Shown: piece after piece, positions 9,096-16,868 of the stretch | How positions within the stretch are numbered: position 1 is the first letter of the stretch | Layout: every line of letters begins with the position of its first letter | From: JAJDXO01 sp965213765 | GTDB lineage: Bacteria; Pseudomonadota; Alphaproteobacteria; Rhodospirillales; UBA2165 | Reading direction: 5' to 3' | NCBI GenBank assembly: GCA_965213765.1 | Contig: OZ243926.1 | Span: forward strand, 3,906,001-3,970,000 | DNA length: 64,000 bases | Position numbers and translations under genes: made by a program | Notes under the pieces: model-generated | Seen by the model: only the letters and a program-made list of their open reading frames with translations | Databases searched by the model: none | What the model was told of the DNA's origin: nothing

Positions 9096-9111
9096 TGGGA
9101 GGTACCTCCCA
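9096..9111. repeat. 16-bp perfect palindrome
   Basis: TGGGAGGTACCTCCCA reads the same on both strands. It sits 14 bases before the tandem decamer array. A protein-binding site is possible, function unknown. Confidence 0.6.
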
Positions 9112-9125
9112 AACGGGTGTCAATA

Positions 9126-9165
9126 AATGTCCATTAATGTCCATGAATGTCCATGAATGTCCATG
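9126..9165. repeat. Tandem decamer array, AATGTCCATN x4
   Basis: Four head-to-tail units: AATGTCCATT once, then AATGTCCATG three times. The 10-bp period places every copy on the same helical face, like iterated protein-binding sites. No CRISPR features. Confidence 0.75.
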
Positions 9166-9296
9166 TCGCCGCACGGGGCAAATTTGGAATTTAAATATAA
9201 ATGTCATTGTTTCAACATCTTACCGTTATGCGCTTGGTGCATGGCGCCCGCCCGGGATTGATCCCGTTGCGTGACCGCGCGATCCCGCCCTGCCGC

Positions 9297-10220
9297 CTAC
9301 GCCGCGGCGGCGATTTGCTCCAGCGCCTCGGCGAACTCGGCGCGGTGCGCGTCCACCACGGGAGCGGTGGCGTCGGCGAAGGCGGCGCGCCCGGCCGGCG
9401 TCAGGGTGACCACCTCCACCGGCGGCTCGAGGAGCGCCATGATCCGGGTGTCCTCGGCCAGCGCCAGTTCGCGCTGATACCGGGTCGAGGCCCCGGCCGC
9501 CGTCCGGACGGCGTCCCGCACGCGGCCCGGCCAGCCCCGGAACGTGTTCTTGTTGGCGACGACAACCGCCGGCGCCCAGAAATGCCCGGTCATGGTGATA
9601 TGGGGCTGCAATTCGTGGATGGCGAAATTGAAGATGTTGGTGAGCGGGTTGTCCTGGGCATCGATGGAGCCGGCGGCCGAACGCGCCAGGAGGGCCGCGA
9701 TGTCGATGGCCTCGGGCGCCATGCCGAGCGCCCGGAAGGTCTCGCCGTGGAGCGGGCTCGCGAGCGTGCGGATGCGGAGGTCCCGGCAATCCGCCGGCGC
9801 ACGGACCGGGCGCACCGAATTGGACAGGTGGCGCATGCCGTTGCACCAGTAGCCGAGCCACAGATAGGGCGACAGATCGTCGATTGCCGCGGCCAGCGAC
9901 CGGCCGAGGGGGCCGTCCATCACCCGGTAGCCGTGATGCTGGTCGTCGAAGACGAAGGGCAGGTCGACGGCCCCGAAGGCGGGCACGAAATTGGTGGTGA
10001 AGAAACTGGCGGCGATATAGCAGAGATCGAATGCGCCCTCGCCGACGAGGCGGATCATGTCGCCCTGCCGGTGGCCGAGCTCGGTCACGCTGGGGATCAG
10101 GGTGAAGCTGACCTCGTCGCCGAGTTCGGCGGCCAGCACCTCGCCGAAATAGGCGGCGGACCGGGTATGGATGGACTCCGGTTTCTGGTAGCCGGCGAAG
10201 GATATTTCCAGGGGCGGCAC
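9297..10220 (-). CDS. TRAP-type solute-binding protein (DctP family) without signal peptide
   Basis: 307 residues showing the DctP fold signature: VGEGAFDLCYIAASFFTTNF early, LPFVFDDQHHGYRVMDGPLG, GMRHLSNSVRPVRAPADCRDL with the substrate-contacting Arg near IRT, and IDAQDNPLTNIFNF. DctP proteins normally work in the periplasm for TRAP transporters. Here translation starts at a GTG at 10220 (MPPLEISFAGYQKPES), only 15 bases after the upstream gene's stop, so no export signal can be encoded. No TRAP membrane subunits lie nearby. It may be a cytoplasmic ligand-binding or enzyme derivative working with the adjacent monooxygenase. Confidence 0.75.
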   Translation of the reverse strand: MPPLEISFAGYQKPESIHTRSAAYFGEVLAAELGDEVSFTLIPSVTELGHRQGDMIRLVGEGAFDLCYIAASFFTTNFVPAFGAVDLPFVFDDQHHGYRVMDGPLGRSLAAAIDDLSPYLWLGYWCNGMRHLSNSVRPVRAPADCRDLRIRTLASPLHGETFRALGMAPEAIDIAALLARSAAGSIDAQDNPLTNIFNFAIHELQPHITMTGHFWAPAVVVANKNTFRGWPGRVRDAVRTAAGASTRYQRELALAEDTRIMALLEPPVEVVTLTPAGRAAFADATAPVVDAHRAEFAEALEQIAAAA

Positions 10221-10235
10221 GGCCCGGCCCCCCGG

Positions 10236-11456
10236 TTACCGGACGCCGAGGAAGGACTTGCCCGACCGGGTCCGCGCCACGTCCCAGTTGATGCCGTATT
10301 GGCGAATCCCGGCGGTGGCGTCGCGCAGGCAGCGGAGCAGCGGGTCGTCGTGGTCGAGCTGGCTCGCGCCGGCGGCGTAGGAGAGCCGCTCGACGGCCGA
10401 GTAGGCGAGCCGCGCGGTCATGCTGTTGGCGACGGCGATATGGGCGCTGTCGTCGCCGGTGCCGGGGGCCGGCCACGCGCCGCCGGCGATGCCCTTGCCG
10501 GTCAGTTCCGGCCACTTGCCGTGCTCGTATCCGCCGGCGCCGGTGGGCGGCGGCAGGCTTTCCAGCGTGGTCATCAGGCTCCGCATGTGGGACCGGATGA
10601 GGGAGAGGGCCGCGTCGATTTCGGCCGCCGCTTCGCCGACGCGCATCTGCAGGCTCTGGATGTCGGCGATCCGCGCGCCGTCCCGCGATTTGCGGTCCCG
10701 CATGGTGTCGCAGAAGAACTCGAGGGCGTGCATGGCGACGCCGGTGAGCACCGTCGACAGGCCGAACGGCACGCCGAGGCCGGTGGTGCGGTAGAGCGGC
10801 GCGTCGATGATCCCGCCGGCCGGCGGCTTGCCCGGCACCCGCGCCCGGTGATCGGGAATGAAGACGTCGTCCAGCCTGATATGGTGCGAGCCGGTGCCGA
10901 CCAGTCCGTCCGGGCGCCAGCTGTCGAGAATTTCGATGTCGCCGATGGGCAGGACGGCGCCCACCACCTCGCCGGAATCCTCCACCGGCGCGCCGCCGAT
11001 GATCACCCACTCCGAATGCAGACAGCCGCTGCCGAATGTGGAGATCCCGGTTCCCCGGTAGCCGCCGCCGGTCTTCCTGAGCGACCCGGATTGCCACTTG
11101 GTGGCGGCGATCAGCGCCTCCCGGTTCTCCGACCAGATCTCCTCCATGCAGTCGATGCCGATGCGGTTGACCAGCAGCGGGTGCTGTCCCAGGACCGAGA
11201 ACACCCAGCCGGTCGATCCGCAGCCGGCGCCGATCTTGATTGCCACCTCGCTGAACGCGTCCCAGCCCATCTCCAGGCCGCCGAAGCGCTTGGGCTTGGT
11301 GATGTCGAACAGCCGGGCGTCCTTGAGTTCCTCGATGCTGGCCTCGGGGATGCGGCCCGTATCCTCGCACTCCTTCGCCCGTTCCCGAATCCCCGGAATC
11401 AAGCCGTGGGCGCGGTCTATAAGTTCTTGAGCGCCGGGTGTGCGTATCTGATCCAT
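10236..11456 (-). CDS. Acyl-CoA dehydrogenase-fold flavin monooxygenase (HsaA/HpaB-like oxygenase)
   Basis: 406 residues with the acyl-CoA dehydrogenase fold. It fits group D flavin-dependent monooxygenases (HsaA, DszC, 4-hydroxyphenylacetate hydroxylase type) rather than true dehydrogenases: KPKRFGGLEMGWDAFSEVA, GCGSTGWVFSVLGQHPLLV, and GTGSHHIRLDDVFIPDHRA in the middle, with the C-terminal DATAGIRQYGINWDVAR. Such enzymes hydroxylate aromatic or heteroatom-containing substrates using FADH2 supplied by a reductase; no reductase is adjacent. It is first in a two-gene unit with the DctP-like gene. Its promoter region has the dyad shared with the lysR promoter (11518-11540). Confidence 0.75.
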   Translation of the reverse strand: MDQIRTPGAQELIDRAHGLIPGIRERAKECEDTGRIPEASIEELKDARLFDITKPKRFGGLEMGWDAFSEVAIKIGAGCGSTGWVFSVLGQHPLLVNRIGIDCMEEIWSENREALIAATKWQSGSLRKTGGGYRGTGISTFGSGCLHSEWVIIGGAPVEDSGEVVGAVLPIGDIEILDSWRPDGLVGTGSHHIRLDDVFIPDHRARVPGKPPAGGIIDAPLYRTTGLGVPFGLSTVLTGVAMHALEFFCDTMRDRKSRDGARIADIQSLQMRVGEAAAEIDAALSLIRSHMRSLMTTLESLPPPTGAGGYEHGKWPELTGKGIAGGAWPAPGTGDDSAHIAVANSMTARLAYSAVERLSYAAGASQLDHDDPLLRCLRDATAGIRQYGINWDVARTRSGKSFLGVR

Positions 11457-11517
11457 GGAAATGCCGCCGGGTCGATGGGTGAAGGTTCCGGCACATTGGG
11501 GGCGGGGGAAATGCCAG

Positions 11518-11540
11518 TCAAATGATATATATTGTCATTT
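11518..11540. promoter_or_regulatory. Candidate LysR-type operator upstream of the monooxygenase gene
   Basis: AAATGA (11520-11525) and TCATTT (11535-11540) form an inverted repeat with a 9-bp spacer. The 12-mer TCAAATGATATA starting at 11518 recurs exactly at 14538 in the lysR divergent promoter. It lies about 60 bases upstream of the monooxygenase start. Confidence 0.55.
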
Positions 11541-11580
11541 ATATAACTAGAGATTATATTAAATATCCCGGCCGGGCGGC

Positions 11581-13293
11581 CTAACGGGCGCCGGGAGCCG
11601 GGCTCCCGGTCAGGGCCGCCGCGATCTTTTCCGCCAGCATGATGGTCGGGATGTTGGTGTTGCCGCGCGGAACGGCCGGCATGATGGAGGCATCGACGAC
11701 CCGCAATCCATCGACGCCGTAAACCCTGCCCGCGGGATCGACGACGGCCTCCCGGTCGTCGGCCGCCCCCATTCGGCAGGTGCCCACATGGTGCGCCGGG
11801 CCGCCGATACTCTCCCGGACGAACTCGGACAATGCCGCGTCGTCCTCGGTGAGCCGGAGGATATCCACACCCGGTTTGGTCAGCGTCCCCAAGACCGGGC
11901 GGCCGGCGGCGGGCAGCAGATCGAACAGGGTCGCCGCGGCCCGGGCGCGGATCGCGTTGGCGGTGGAGATGCTGTTGAACTGCCGGACGCGCTGGCTGCG
12001 GAACACGGGCACGGCGGTGTGCCACAGGGGACGAAGTTCGGGGGCGAGAAGCATTACCGCGGCGCGCCGGACGGCGTCCATGTGACGCACCGCATCCCGC
12101 TCATCCGAGTGGAAGTTGAATTCGATCAGCGGCCGGGGGCCGGTATCGCCGGCGACCAGCCAGACCCTTCCCCGGGACGCCGGCTTGGCGACGGTCGGTG
12201 TCAGGGAACTCAACCGCCGGCCAAGAGCATGCCAGCCGGTGTTCGCCACATAGGGGATGTACATGTCTTTCGCCGGGCAGCCCTCGACGCCGGAGGAATA
12301 GCGGAGATTCGCCGTGGTATGACAGCGGACGCCCTTCGCCGGACGGGCCGCGCGGCGGAGATGAAACACCAATTGCAGCACATGATGATTGTGGAGGTTG
12401 CCGCCGACGCCGGGCCGGTCGGCAATGACCTCCTGCCCGGCTTTCTTGAGCATCCAGGCCGGACCCAGGCCGGCCCGCAGCAGCATGGCCGGCGACTGCA
12501 GGGCGCCGGCCGATACGATGATCTCGCCGGCGGAGAACGTTTGTTCGGTGCCGCCGATCGTCGCCGTTACACCGGAGATGCGGCGGGTGTCGCCGGTACC
12601 GTCCACCGTCAGTTTCCGCACCTTGGCGCCGGTGCAAATCGTCAGGTTCGGCCGCGCGCGCACTTCCCGGCCGAGGTAACAGATAGGCGCGGAGGCCCGT
12701 TTGTCGGCGAACCGGCTGATGGGAATGATGCCGAGGCCTTCCCGGAAATCACCGTTGAGGTCGTCGATCAAATTGATTTGGCGGTTTCGGCAATAGTCCC
12801 GGAGCGCGGCCGCCATGGGCGGCAACTCCGCCGGGCCCGGACGCCGGATGGGCACCGGGCCGTCCTTGCCGTGGAGGCCGCCGCCGAAATCGACATCGGT
12901 CTCGAGCCTGTTGAAGTAGGGCAGCACGTCTTTCCAGGCCCAGCCCGACGCTCCCAATGCCGCCCACTCGTCGTAATCCTCGGGCAAGCCCCGGAGCGCG
13001 ATCATTCCCATGATCGACGACCCGCCGCCGAGGATGAAACCCTGCGGGACGTTCAAGGCCGGCGAGGTGTCCGCGGTTTTCCAATGAACCGAGATGTCGG
13101 GCCAGGTGTAATCCCTGTTGAAATAGGAATACGGATAGGTCGCGAGCACGTCCGCCGGTTCCGCGCCGGGCGGGGTGTCGCGCCCCGCCTCCAGGAGCAG
13201 CACGCGATTGACGCTCCGGGCCGACAGCCGGTTGGCCAGGACACAGCCCGCCGACCCGCCGCCGACGATGATGAAGTCGTAGGCGTCCGTCAT
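11581..13293 (-). CDS. GMC-family FAD oxidoreductase (choline/alcohol dehydrogenase-like)
   Basis: 570 residues, full length for the GMC family. The N-terminus holds the FAD-binding DFIIVGGGSAGCVLANRLS (residues 6-24), followed by the GMC signature region PQGFILGGGSSIMGMIALRG near residue 90 and a second signature SAGALQSPAMLLRAGLGPAW near 260. The C-terminus has GGPAHHVGTCRMG with the catalytic His, and PRGNTNIPTIMLAEK. It should oxidise a primary alcohol to the aldehyde. It overlaps the upstream FMN dehydrogenase gene by 4 bases (ATGA), so they are coupled. The substrate cannot be read from sequence. Confidence 0.88.
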   Translation of the reverse strand: MTDAYDFIIVGGGSAGCVLANRLSARSVNRVLLLEAGRDTPPGAEPADVLATYPYSYFNRDYTWPDISVHWKTADTSPALNVPQGFILGGGSSIMGMIALRGLPEDYDEWAALGASGWAWKDVLPYFNRLETDVDFGGGLHGKDGPVPIRRPGPAELPPMAAALRDYCRNRQINLIDDLNGDFREGLGIIPISRFADKRASAPICYLGREVRARPNLTICTGAKVRKLTVDGTGDTRRISGVTATIGGTEQTFSAGEIIVSAGALQSPAMLLRAGLGPAWMLKKAGQEVIADRPGVGGNLHNHHVLQLVFHLRRAARPAKGVRCHTTANLRYSSGVEGCPAKDMYIPYVANTGWHALGRRLSSLTPTVAKPASRGRVWLVAGDTGPRPLIEFNFHSDERDAVRHMDAVRRAAVMLLAPELRPLWHTAVPVFRSQRVRQFNSISTANAIRARAAATLFDLLPAAGRPVLGTLTKPGVDILRLTEDDAALSEFVRESIGGPAHHVGTCRMGAADDREAVVDPAGRVYGVDGLRVVDASIMPAVPRGNTNIPTIMLAEKIAAALTGSPAPGAR

Positions 13294-14468
13294 GGCCCCG
13301 GCGATTCTTCCGGGACGATCAGGGGACCAAGCTGGTGGTCGTCAAGATCGGCGCAGCCGAGGAATGCCATCGTCCGGTCGATCTCGGCGGCGAGCAGCCC
13401 GATGGCGTGGGCGACACCGGCCTCTTCGGCGATGGCGGCGGCATGAAGAAACGGACGGCCGATGAAAACGAAATCCGCGCCGAGGCCCAACGCCTTGATG
13501 ACGTCGGTACCCCGCCGCACGCCGCCATCGCAGATAATCGCCATGCCGCCTTTTTCCGCGGCAATTTCGGGCAGGACCATAAGCGGCGGAATGGACGTGT
13601 CGAGAAAGCGGCCCCCGTGATTCGATACCATTATCCCGTCGAGACCCATGCCCGCGGCGGTCTTGGCGTCTTCGGCGGCGAGGACGCCCTTGAGCAGCAG
13701 CCGGCCGTTCCAATGGTCGCGGAGCCACTTCATGTCCTCCCAATCAAGCGCATCGCGGGGCATGCGCCGGTCGGGCGCCGACCAGGACAGGATCGGCATG
13801 CCGCGCCCGGCGCCGAAATTTTCGATGTGGGGCATGCCGGTCGTCATCAGGGTCCGGAAAAAGGTCCTGAACAACCAGCGCGGATGAAGCAGCCCATCAA
13901 CGGCAATCCTAAAGGTTGGCCGCATGGGGTAGCTGAACCCTTGCCGCAGATTGACCCGCCGGTTTCCCCCCACCGGGGCGTCGACGGTAATGACCAGAGT
14001 TCTGAAACCCGCGTTCCAGGCCCGATCGGCGAGTGCCGCGATGGCGTCCCGCTCGTGGATGACGTAGGCCTGGAACCATGCGTCGGGGTTGGCCTCGGCG
14101 ATCTTTTCCATGGGGATCAACGCGCTGCCGCTCATCAGAAAAGGAATGTTTGCTGTCGCCGCCGCCCGCGCAAAGGCGAGGTCGGCCTCGAACCCGAATA
14201 GGGCGCCGGCGCCCATGGGCGCGATGCCGAACGGCGCCCCATATTTCTTGCCGAGCAGTTGCTTCGCCGTGCTCCGGCCGCTCACATCGGTGAGAATTTT
14301 GGTTTTCAGCCAGTACCGGTCAAACGAGGCCCGGTTGCCGCGCAATGAGACTTTGCCTTCCGCGCCGGTGGAAACGAATTCCCACAAGGCGGCCGGCAGA
14401 AAGGCGCGGGCGGGCGCTGCGAAATCTTCCAGGCACATGACGCGGCGAAGCGAACGGGGCGGGCCCAT
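13290..14468 (-). CDS. FMN-dependent alpha-hydroxy-acid oxidase/dehydrogenase
   Basis: 392 residues from the ATG at 14468; a TTG at 14501 would add 11 residues, but the family normally begins a few residues before the LEDFAAPARAFLP block. Family hallmarks are PFGIAPMGAGALF, the FMN/substrate segment LLLKGVLAAEDA with the key Lys, DGIMVSNHGGRFLD containing the catalytic His, and ICDGGVRRGTDVIKALGLGA plus VFIGRPFLHA. These enzymes oxidise L-2-hydroxy acids (lactate, glycolate, mandelate) to 2-oxo acids. It overlaps the GMC gene by 4 bases and is divergent from lysR, so the alcohol and hydroxy-acid steps are likely one pathway under LysR control. Confidence 0.87.
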   Translation of the reverse strand: MGPPRSLRRVMCLEDFAAPARAFLPAALWEFVSTGAEGKVSLRGNRASFDRYWLKTKILTDVSGRSTAKQLLGKKYGAPFGIAPMGAGALFGFEADLAFARAAATANIPFLMSGSALIPMEKIAEANPDAWFQAYVIHERDAIAALADRAWNAGFRTLVITVDAPVGGNRRVNLRQGFSYPMRPTFRIAVDGLLHPRWLFRTFFRTLMTTGMPHIENFGAGRGMPILSWSAPDRRMPRDALDWEDMKWLRDHWNGRLLLKGVLAAEDAKTAAGMGLDGIMVSNHGGRFLDTSIPPLMVLPEIAAEKGGMAIICDGGVRRGTDVIKALGLGADFVFIGRPFLHAAAIAEEAGVAHAIGLLAAEIDRTMAFLGCADLDDHQLGPLIVPEESPGP

Positions 14469-14537
14469 GGATGGATTCCCGTAAGAGATTCGGAGAGGCA
14501 AGATAGGGGCGAATCTTGACGGCCGCCAGCGGATCGA

Positions 14538-14560
14538 TCAAATGATATAAACTCCTCATT
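14538..14560. promoter_or_regulatory. Candidate operator in the FMN-dehydrogenase/lysR divergent promoter
   Basis: TCAAATGATATAAACTCC followed by TCATT: ATGA and TCAT arms 10 bases apart. Its first 12 bases are identical to the element at 11518. It lies 15 bases upstream of the lysR start, the usual place for LysR autoregulation. Confidence 0.55.
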
Positions 14561-14575
14561 GCATAAAAAGCGATT

Positions 14576-15505
14576 ATGAATCATCTGGTCAAACAGCTCA
14601 TGCACCTCGTCACCGTTATCGAGGAGGGGTCACTCTCCCGGGCGGCGGAGAAGCTCAACCTCACCCAGCCGGCGTTGTCGCGCAGCATCCGTCACCTGGA
14701 GCGGGAGGTGGACGGCCGGGTGCTCGAAAGAGGCCGCCAGGGGGCGGCGCCGACCGAGTTGGGCCGGCGGCTGTTCGTCCATGGGCGAAATGTTCGGGCG
14801 TCCCTGAGCCGGGCCGAGAGTGAGGTCCAGGTCTATCATCAGGATGATGCCGGCCACTTCGCCATCGGGTCCACATCGCTACCCTCGATCTACTTCGTTC
14901 CGGATGCCATCTCGTCGTTTCTTGCCGAGCGGCCCAATGTCGCGCTTCGCTTCGTCGTTCACTCCAAGAACGAGCTCATAGAGATGCTGCGCCGGGGCGA
15001 CATCGACATTTTCGTCGGCGCCCGGGGCTTCGAGGCGCCTCCCGATGGGGTGGAAACCACCGACCTCGTCGAAGAGAGCCAGCAAATTCTCTGCGGCCCC
15101 CGTCATCCGTTGCTTGGGAAGAAACGTCTCACCGCGCCGCAATTGTCGAATTATGCCTGGGTTCTGCCGCCGTCGACATCGGATACCCACCGTCAGGTGC
15201 AGGCGGCGTTTTCGGAAGCCGGCCTGACGGATATTCGTGTTGCCATCGAAACCGAGGCGACCACCGGCGCGATCGTCTCGTTCTTGAACCGGAGCGACTA
15301 TCTGGCCATCCACTCGGCGCTGTTGCTCGAACCCGACATCATCGCGGGGCGGCTGAAGGTTTTGCCCCTGACCCTCCCCGGCACGCGCGGGATGCTGACG
15401 GCATTTCACCGGCCCGAGGTGGAGCTTACCAACGTGGAGCAGCGATTCCTGGCCCACTTGAAATCCGAAGCCCGGCAACTCGACCGTGAAGTCATCAAAT
15501 CATGA
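14576..15505 (+). CDS. LysR-family transcriptional regulator
   Basis: 309 residues with the standard LysR build. The N-terminal winged helix-turn-helix is clear: LVTVIEEGSLSRAAEKLNLT and QPALSRSIRHLEREV (residues 11-45). The effector domain follows with AIGSTSLPSIYFVPDAI, RRGDIDIFVGARG and ALLLEPDIIAGRLKVLPL. It is divergent from the FMN-dehydrogenase/GMC operon with 107 bases between starts, and probably controls it. The recurrence of the promoter dodecamer at 11518 suggests it also controls the flavin monooxygenase. The last codons overlap an AAGTCAT-N6-ATGACTT dyad. Confidence 0.92.
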   Translation: MNHLVKQLMHLVTVIEEGSLSRAAEKLNLTQPALSRSIRHLEREVDGRVLERGRQGAAPTELGRRLFVHGRNVRASLSRAESEVQVYHQDDAGHFAIGSTSLPSIYFVPDAISSFLAERPNVALRFVVHSKNELIEMLRRGDIDIFVGARGFEAPPDGVETTDLVEESQQILCGPRHPLLGKKRLTAPQLSNYAWVLPPSTSDTHRQVQAAFSEAGLTDIRVAIETEATTGAIVSFLNRSDYLAIHSALLLEPDIIAGRLKVLPLTLPGTRGMLTAFHRPEVELTNVEQRFLAHLKSEARQLDREVIKS

Positions 15506-15533
15506 CTTAATATTATGGAATTCCAAGTATTAA
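15489..15533. promoter_or_regulatory. Cluster of dyads between lysR and tctC
   Basis: AAGTCAT (15489-15495) and ATGACTT (15502-15508) are perfect inverted arms spanning the lysR stop. Next come TTAATA (15507) and TATTAA (15528) around a TGGAATTCCA palindrome (15516-15525). A TCATTTGA (15534-15541) half of the lysR-type element follows. There is no T-tract, so a regulatory site for tctC is more likely than a terminator. Confidence 0.4.
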
Positions 15534-15672
15534 TCATTTGACGTCGCCACAGATCGGTTTCATGGTTTAATCGAGTCGGCCTAAGAACCGGTAAGGTTGG
15601 CGGGGGGAACATTCTTCGTTCATTTTCGCATTTGTTGATTCAACCAAACCCATTTCCAGGGAGGGAAATGCA

Positions 15673-16770
15673 ATGAATAAGTTGTTTACGTCTTTGGCTG
15701 TTGGTGCAGCCGCTGTCGCCGTTGCGGCAGGTTATCCGACTGGTGCCGAGGCCCAGTACTACAAAGGGAAGACCATCGAGTTCATCGTCGGATTTAACTC
15801 GGGCGGCACAGACAACGCGGCCCGCACTATTGCCCGCCGGCTGCAAAAATACATTCCCGGGGCGCCGAAGGTGGTGGTCAAGAACATGCCGGGCGGCGCC
15901 AGCCTGAAGGCGCAGAATTTCATATTCGAGCGGGCCAAGCCCGACGGGTTTACCCTTGGCTTCAACCCTTTCCAGGTTATGGCCGAGATTACCCAGCGGA
16001 AAGGCGTCCGGTTCTCGTATCCGGAGTTCACCTTTATTGCCGGCGTCAAAGCGAGCGCATTCATCACCTTCGCGCGGACCGACATCGCGCCCGGCGGATT
16101 TAAGGGACCGCAGGATATCAAGAAGATCAATAAACCGCTCACCTACACCGGCCGCAACCCGCTGCACTCGATCGACGTGGTTTCCACGCTTGCCTTCGAC
16201 ATGCTCGGCATGAAGCACGGCTATGTGCCCGGCTTCCGCGGCAGCGCGGCAATCGTGACCTCCGTTGAGCAAAACGAGACCAATATCACCGGTTCCGGCG
16301 CCATTATGTGGCTGAAGCATGCGATGCCGCGTCTGCTGAACAAGGGACTGGCCGTGCCCATGTTCCAGTTCGGCATCATTCAACCCGACGGTTCCTTGGC
16401 GCGCGACCCGGCCTTCAAGGATATTCCCAATTTCATCGAGTACTATAACCAGGTCCACGGCAAGGGCCCGTCCGGTCCGGATTGGGAAGCATTTCAGTTC
16501 GCCCAGAACGCCATGGGTATCGCCAACTTTATCGTCGTTGGCCCGCCCAAGATGAATCCGGAAGCGACCAAGATCCTCCGCGCGGCTTATAAGAAGGCCA
16601 TGGCGGATCCGGAAACGATTGCCGAAGCCAAGAAGGCCGTCTTGTTTGCGTTCAAGCATGTCGGAAATGACCAGGCCAAGAAGGTCATGAACGACCTGAG
16701 GAATACGCCCCCGCATATCGCCAAGTACTGGAAGGCGCGTACGGCACGGCAAGCAGGCGCCGGCAAGTAG
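15673..16770 (+). CDS. tctC: Tripartite tricarboxylate transporter solute-binding protein
   Basis: 365 residues. A signal peptide is visible (MNKLFTSLAVGAAAVAVAAG, cleavage near EAQ/YYKG at about residue 28), so it acts in the periplasm. The mature part has the TctC/Bug features: GKTIEFIVGFNSGGTDNAAR, VVVKNMPGGASLKAQNFIFE and the ligand-domain YTGRNPLHSIDVV. It binds a carboxylate and delivers it to the membrane protein encoded next. A good ribosome site (GGGAGGG) precedes the ATG. A terminator-like hairpin separates it from tctAB, which should give excess binding protein. It follows lysR in the same direction. Confidence 0.88.
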   Translation: MNKLFTSLAVGAAAVAVAAGYPTGAEAQYYKGKTIEFIVGFNSGGTDNAARTIARRLQKYIPGAPKVVVKNMPGGASLKAQNFIFERAKPDGFTLGFNPFQVMAEITQRKGVRFSYPEFTFIAGVKASAFITFARTDIAPGGFKGPQDIKKINKPLTYTGRNPLHSIDVVSTLAFDMLGMKHGYVPGFRGSAAIVTSVEQNETNITGSGAIMWLKHAMPRLLNKGLAVPMFQFGIIQPDGSLARDPAFKDIPNFIEYYNQVHGKGPSGPDWEAFQFAQNAMGIANFIVVGPPKMNPEATKILRAAYKKAMADPETIAEAKKAVLFAFKHVGNDQAKKVMNDLRNTPPHIAKYWKARTARQAGAGK

Positions 16771-16797
16771 TCGCCGACCCCGACAGCCAAGACATTG

Positions 16798-16838
16798 AAC
16801 GCCGGCACCATTTGATGGCGCCGGCGTTCTAATTTTTT
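16798..16838 (+). terminator. Intrinsic terminator/attenuator between tctC and tctAB
   Basis: AACGCCGGC (16798-16806) pairs perfectly with GCCGGCGTT (16820-16828), extended inward by ACCA/TGG, and is followed after CTAA by TTTTTT (16833-16838). Position between the binding-protein and membrane genes suggests partial termination. Confidence 0.8.
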
Positions 16839-16868
16839 CATCTCCGCGGCGGTTTCCGGAATTCCGAG

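Larger units (their letters stand above)
8922..9296. other. Intergenic region with palindrome and tandem decamers
   Basis: About 375 bases between two convergent genes. It holds a 16-bp perfect palindrome (9096-9111) and four copies of a 10-bp repeat (9126-9165), followed by an AT-rich stretch at 9180-9225. No gene or typical terminator was recognised. Confidence 0.6.

Noticed and set aside
9126..9165. Possible iteron-type replication origin
   Set aside because: Only four short decamers, no rep gene or DnaA boxes, and the surroundings are chromosomal metabolic genes.
9201..11525. Very long plus-strand frame (774 codons) and a 756-codon minus-strand frame over the same stretch
   Set aside because: Both are shadows of the DctP-like and monooxygenase genes; Arg-, Gly- and Pro-rich translations with no family features.
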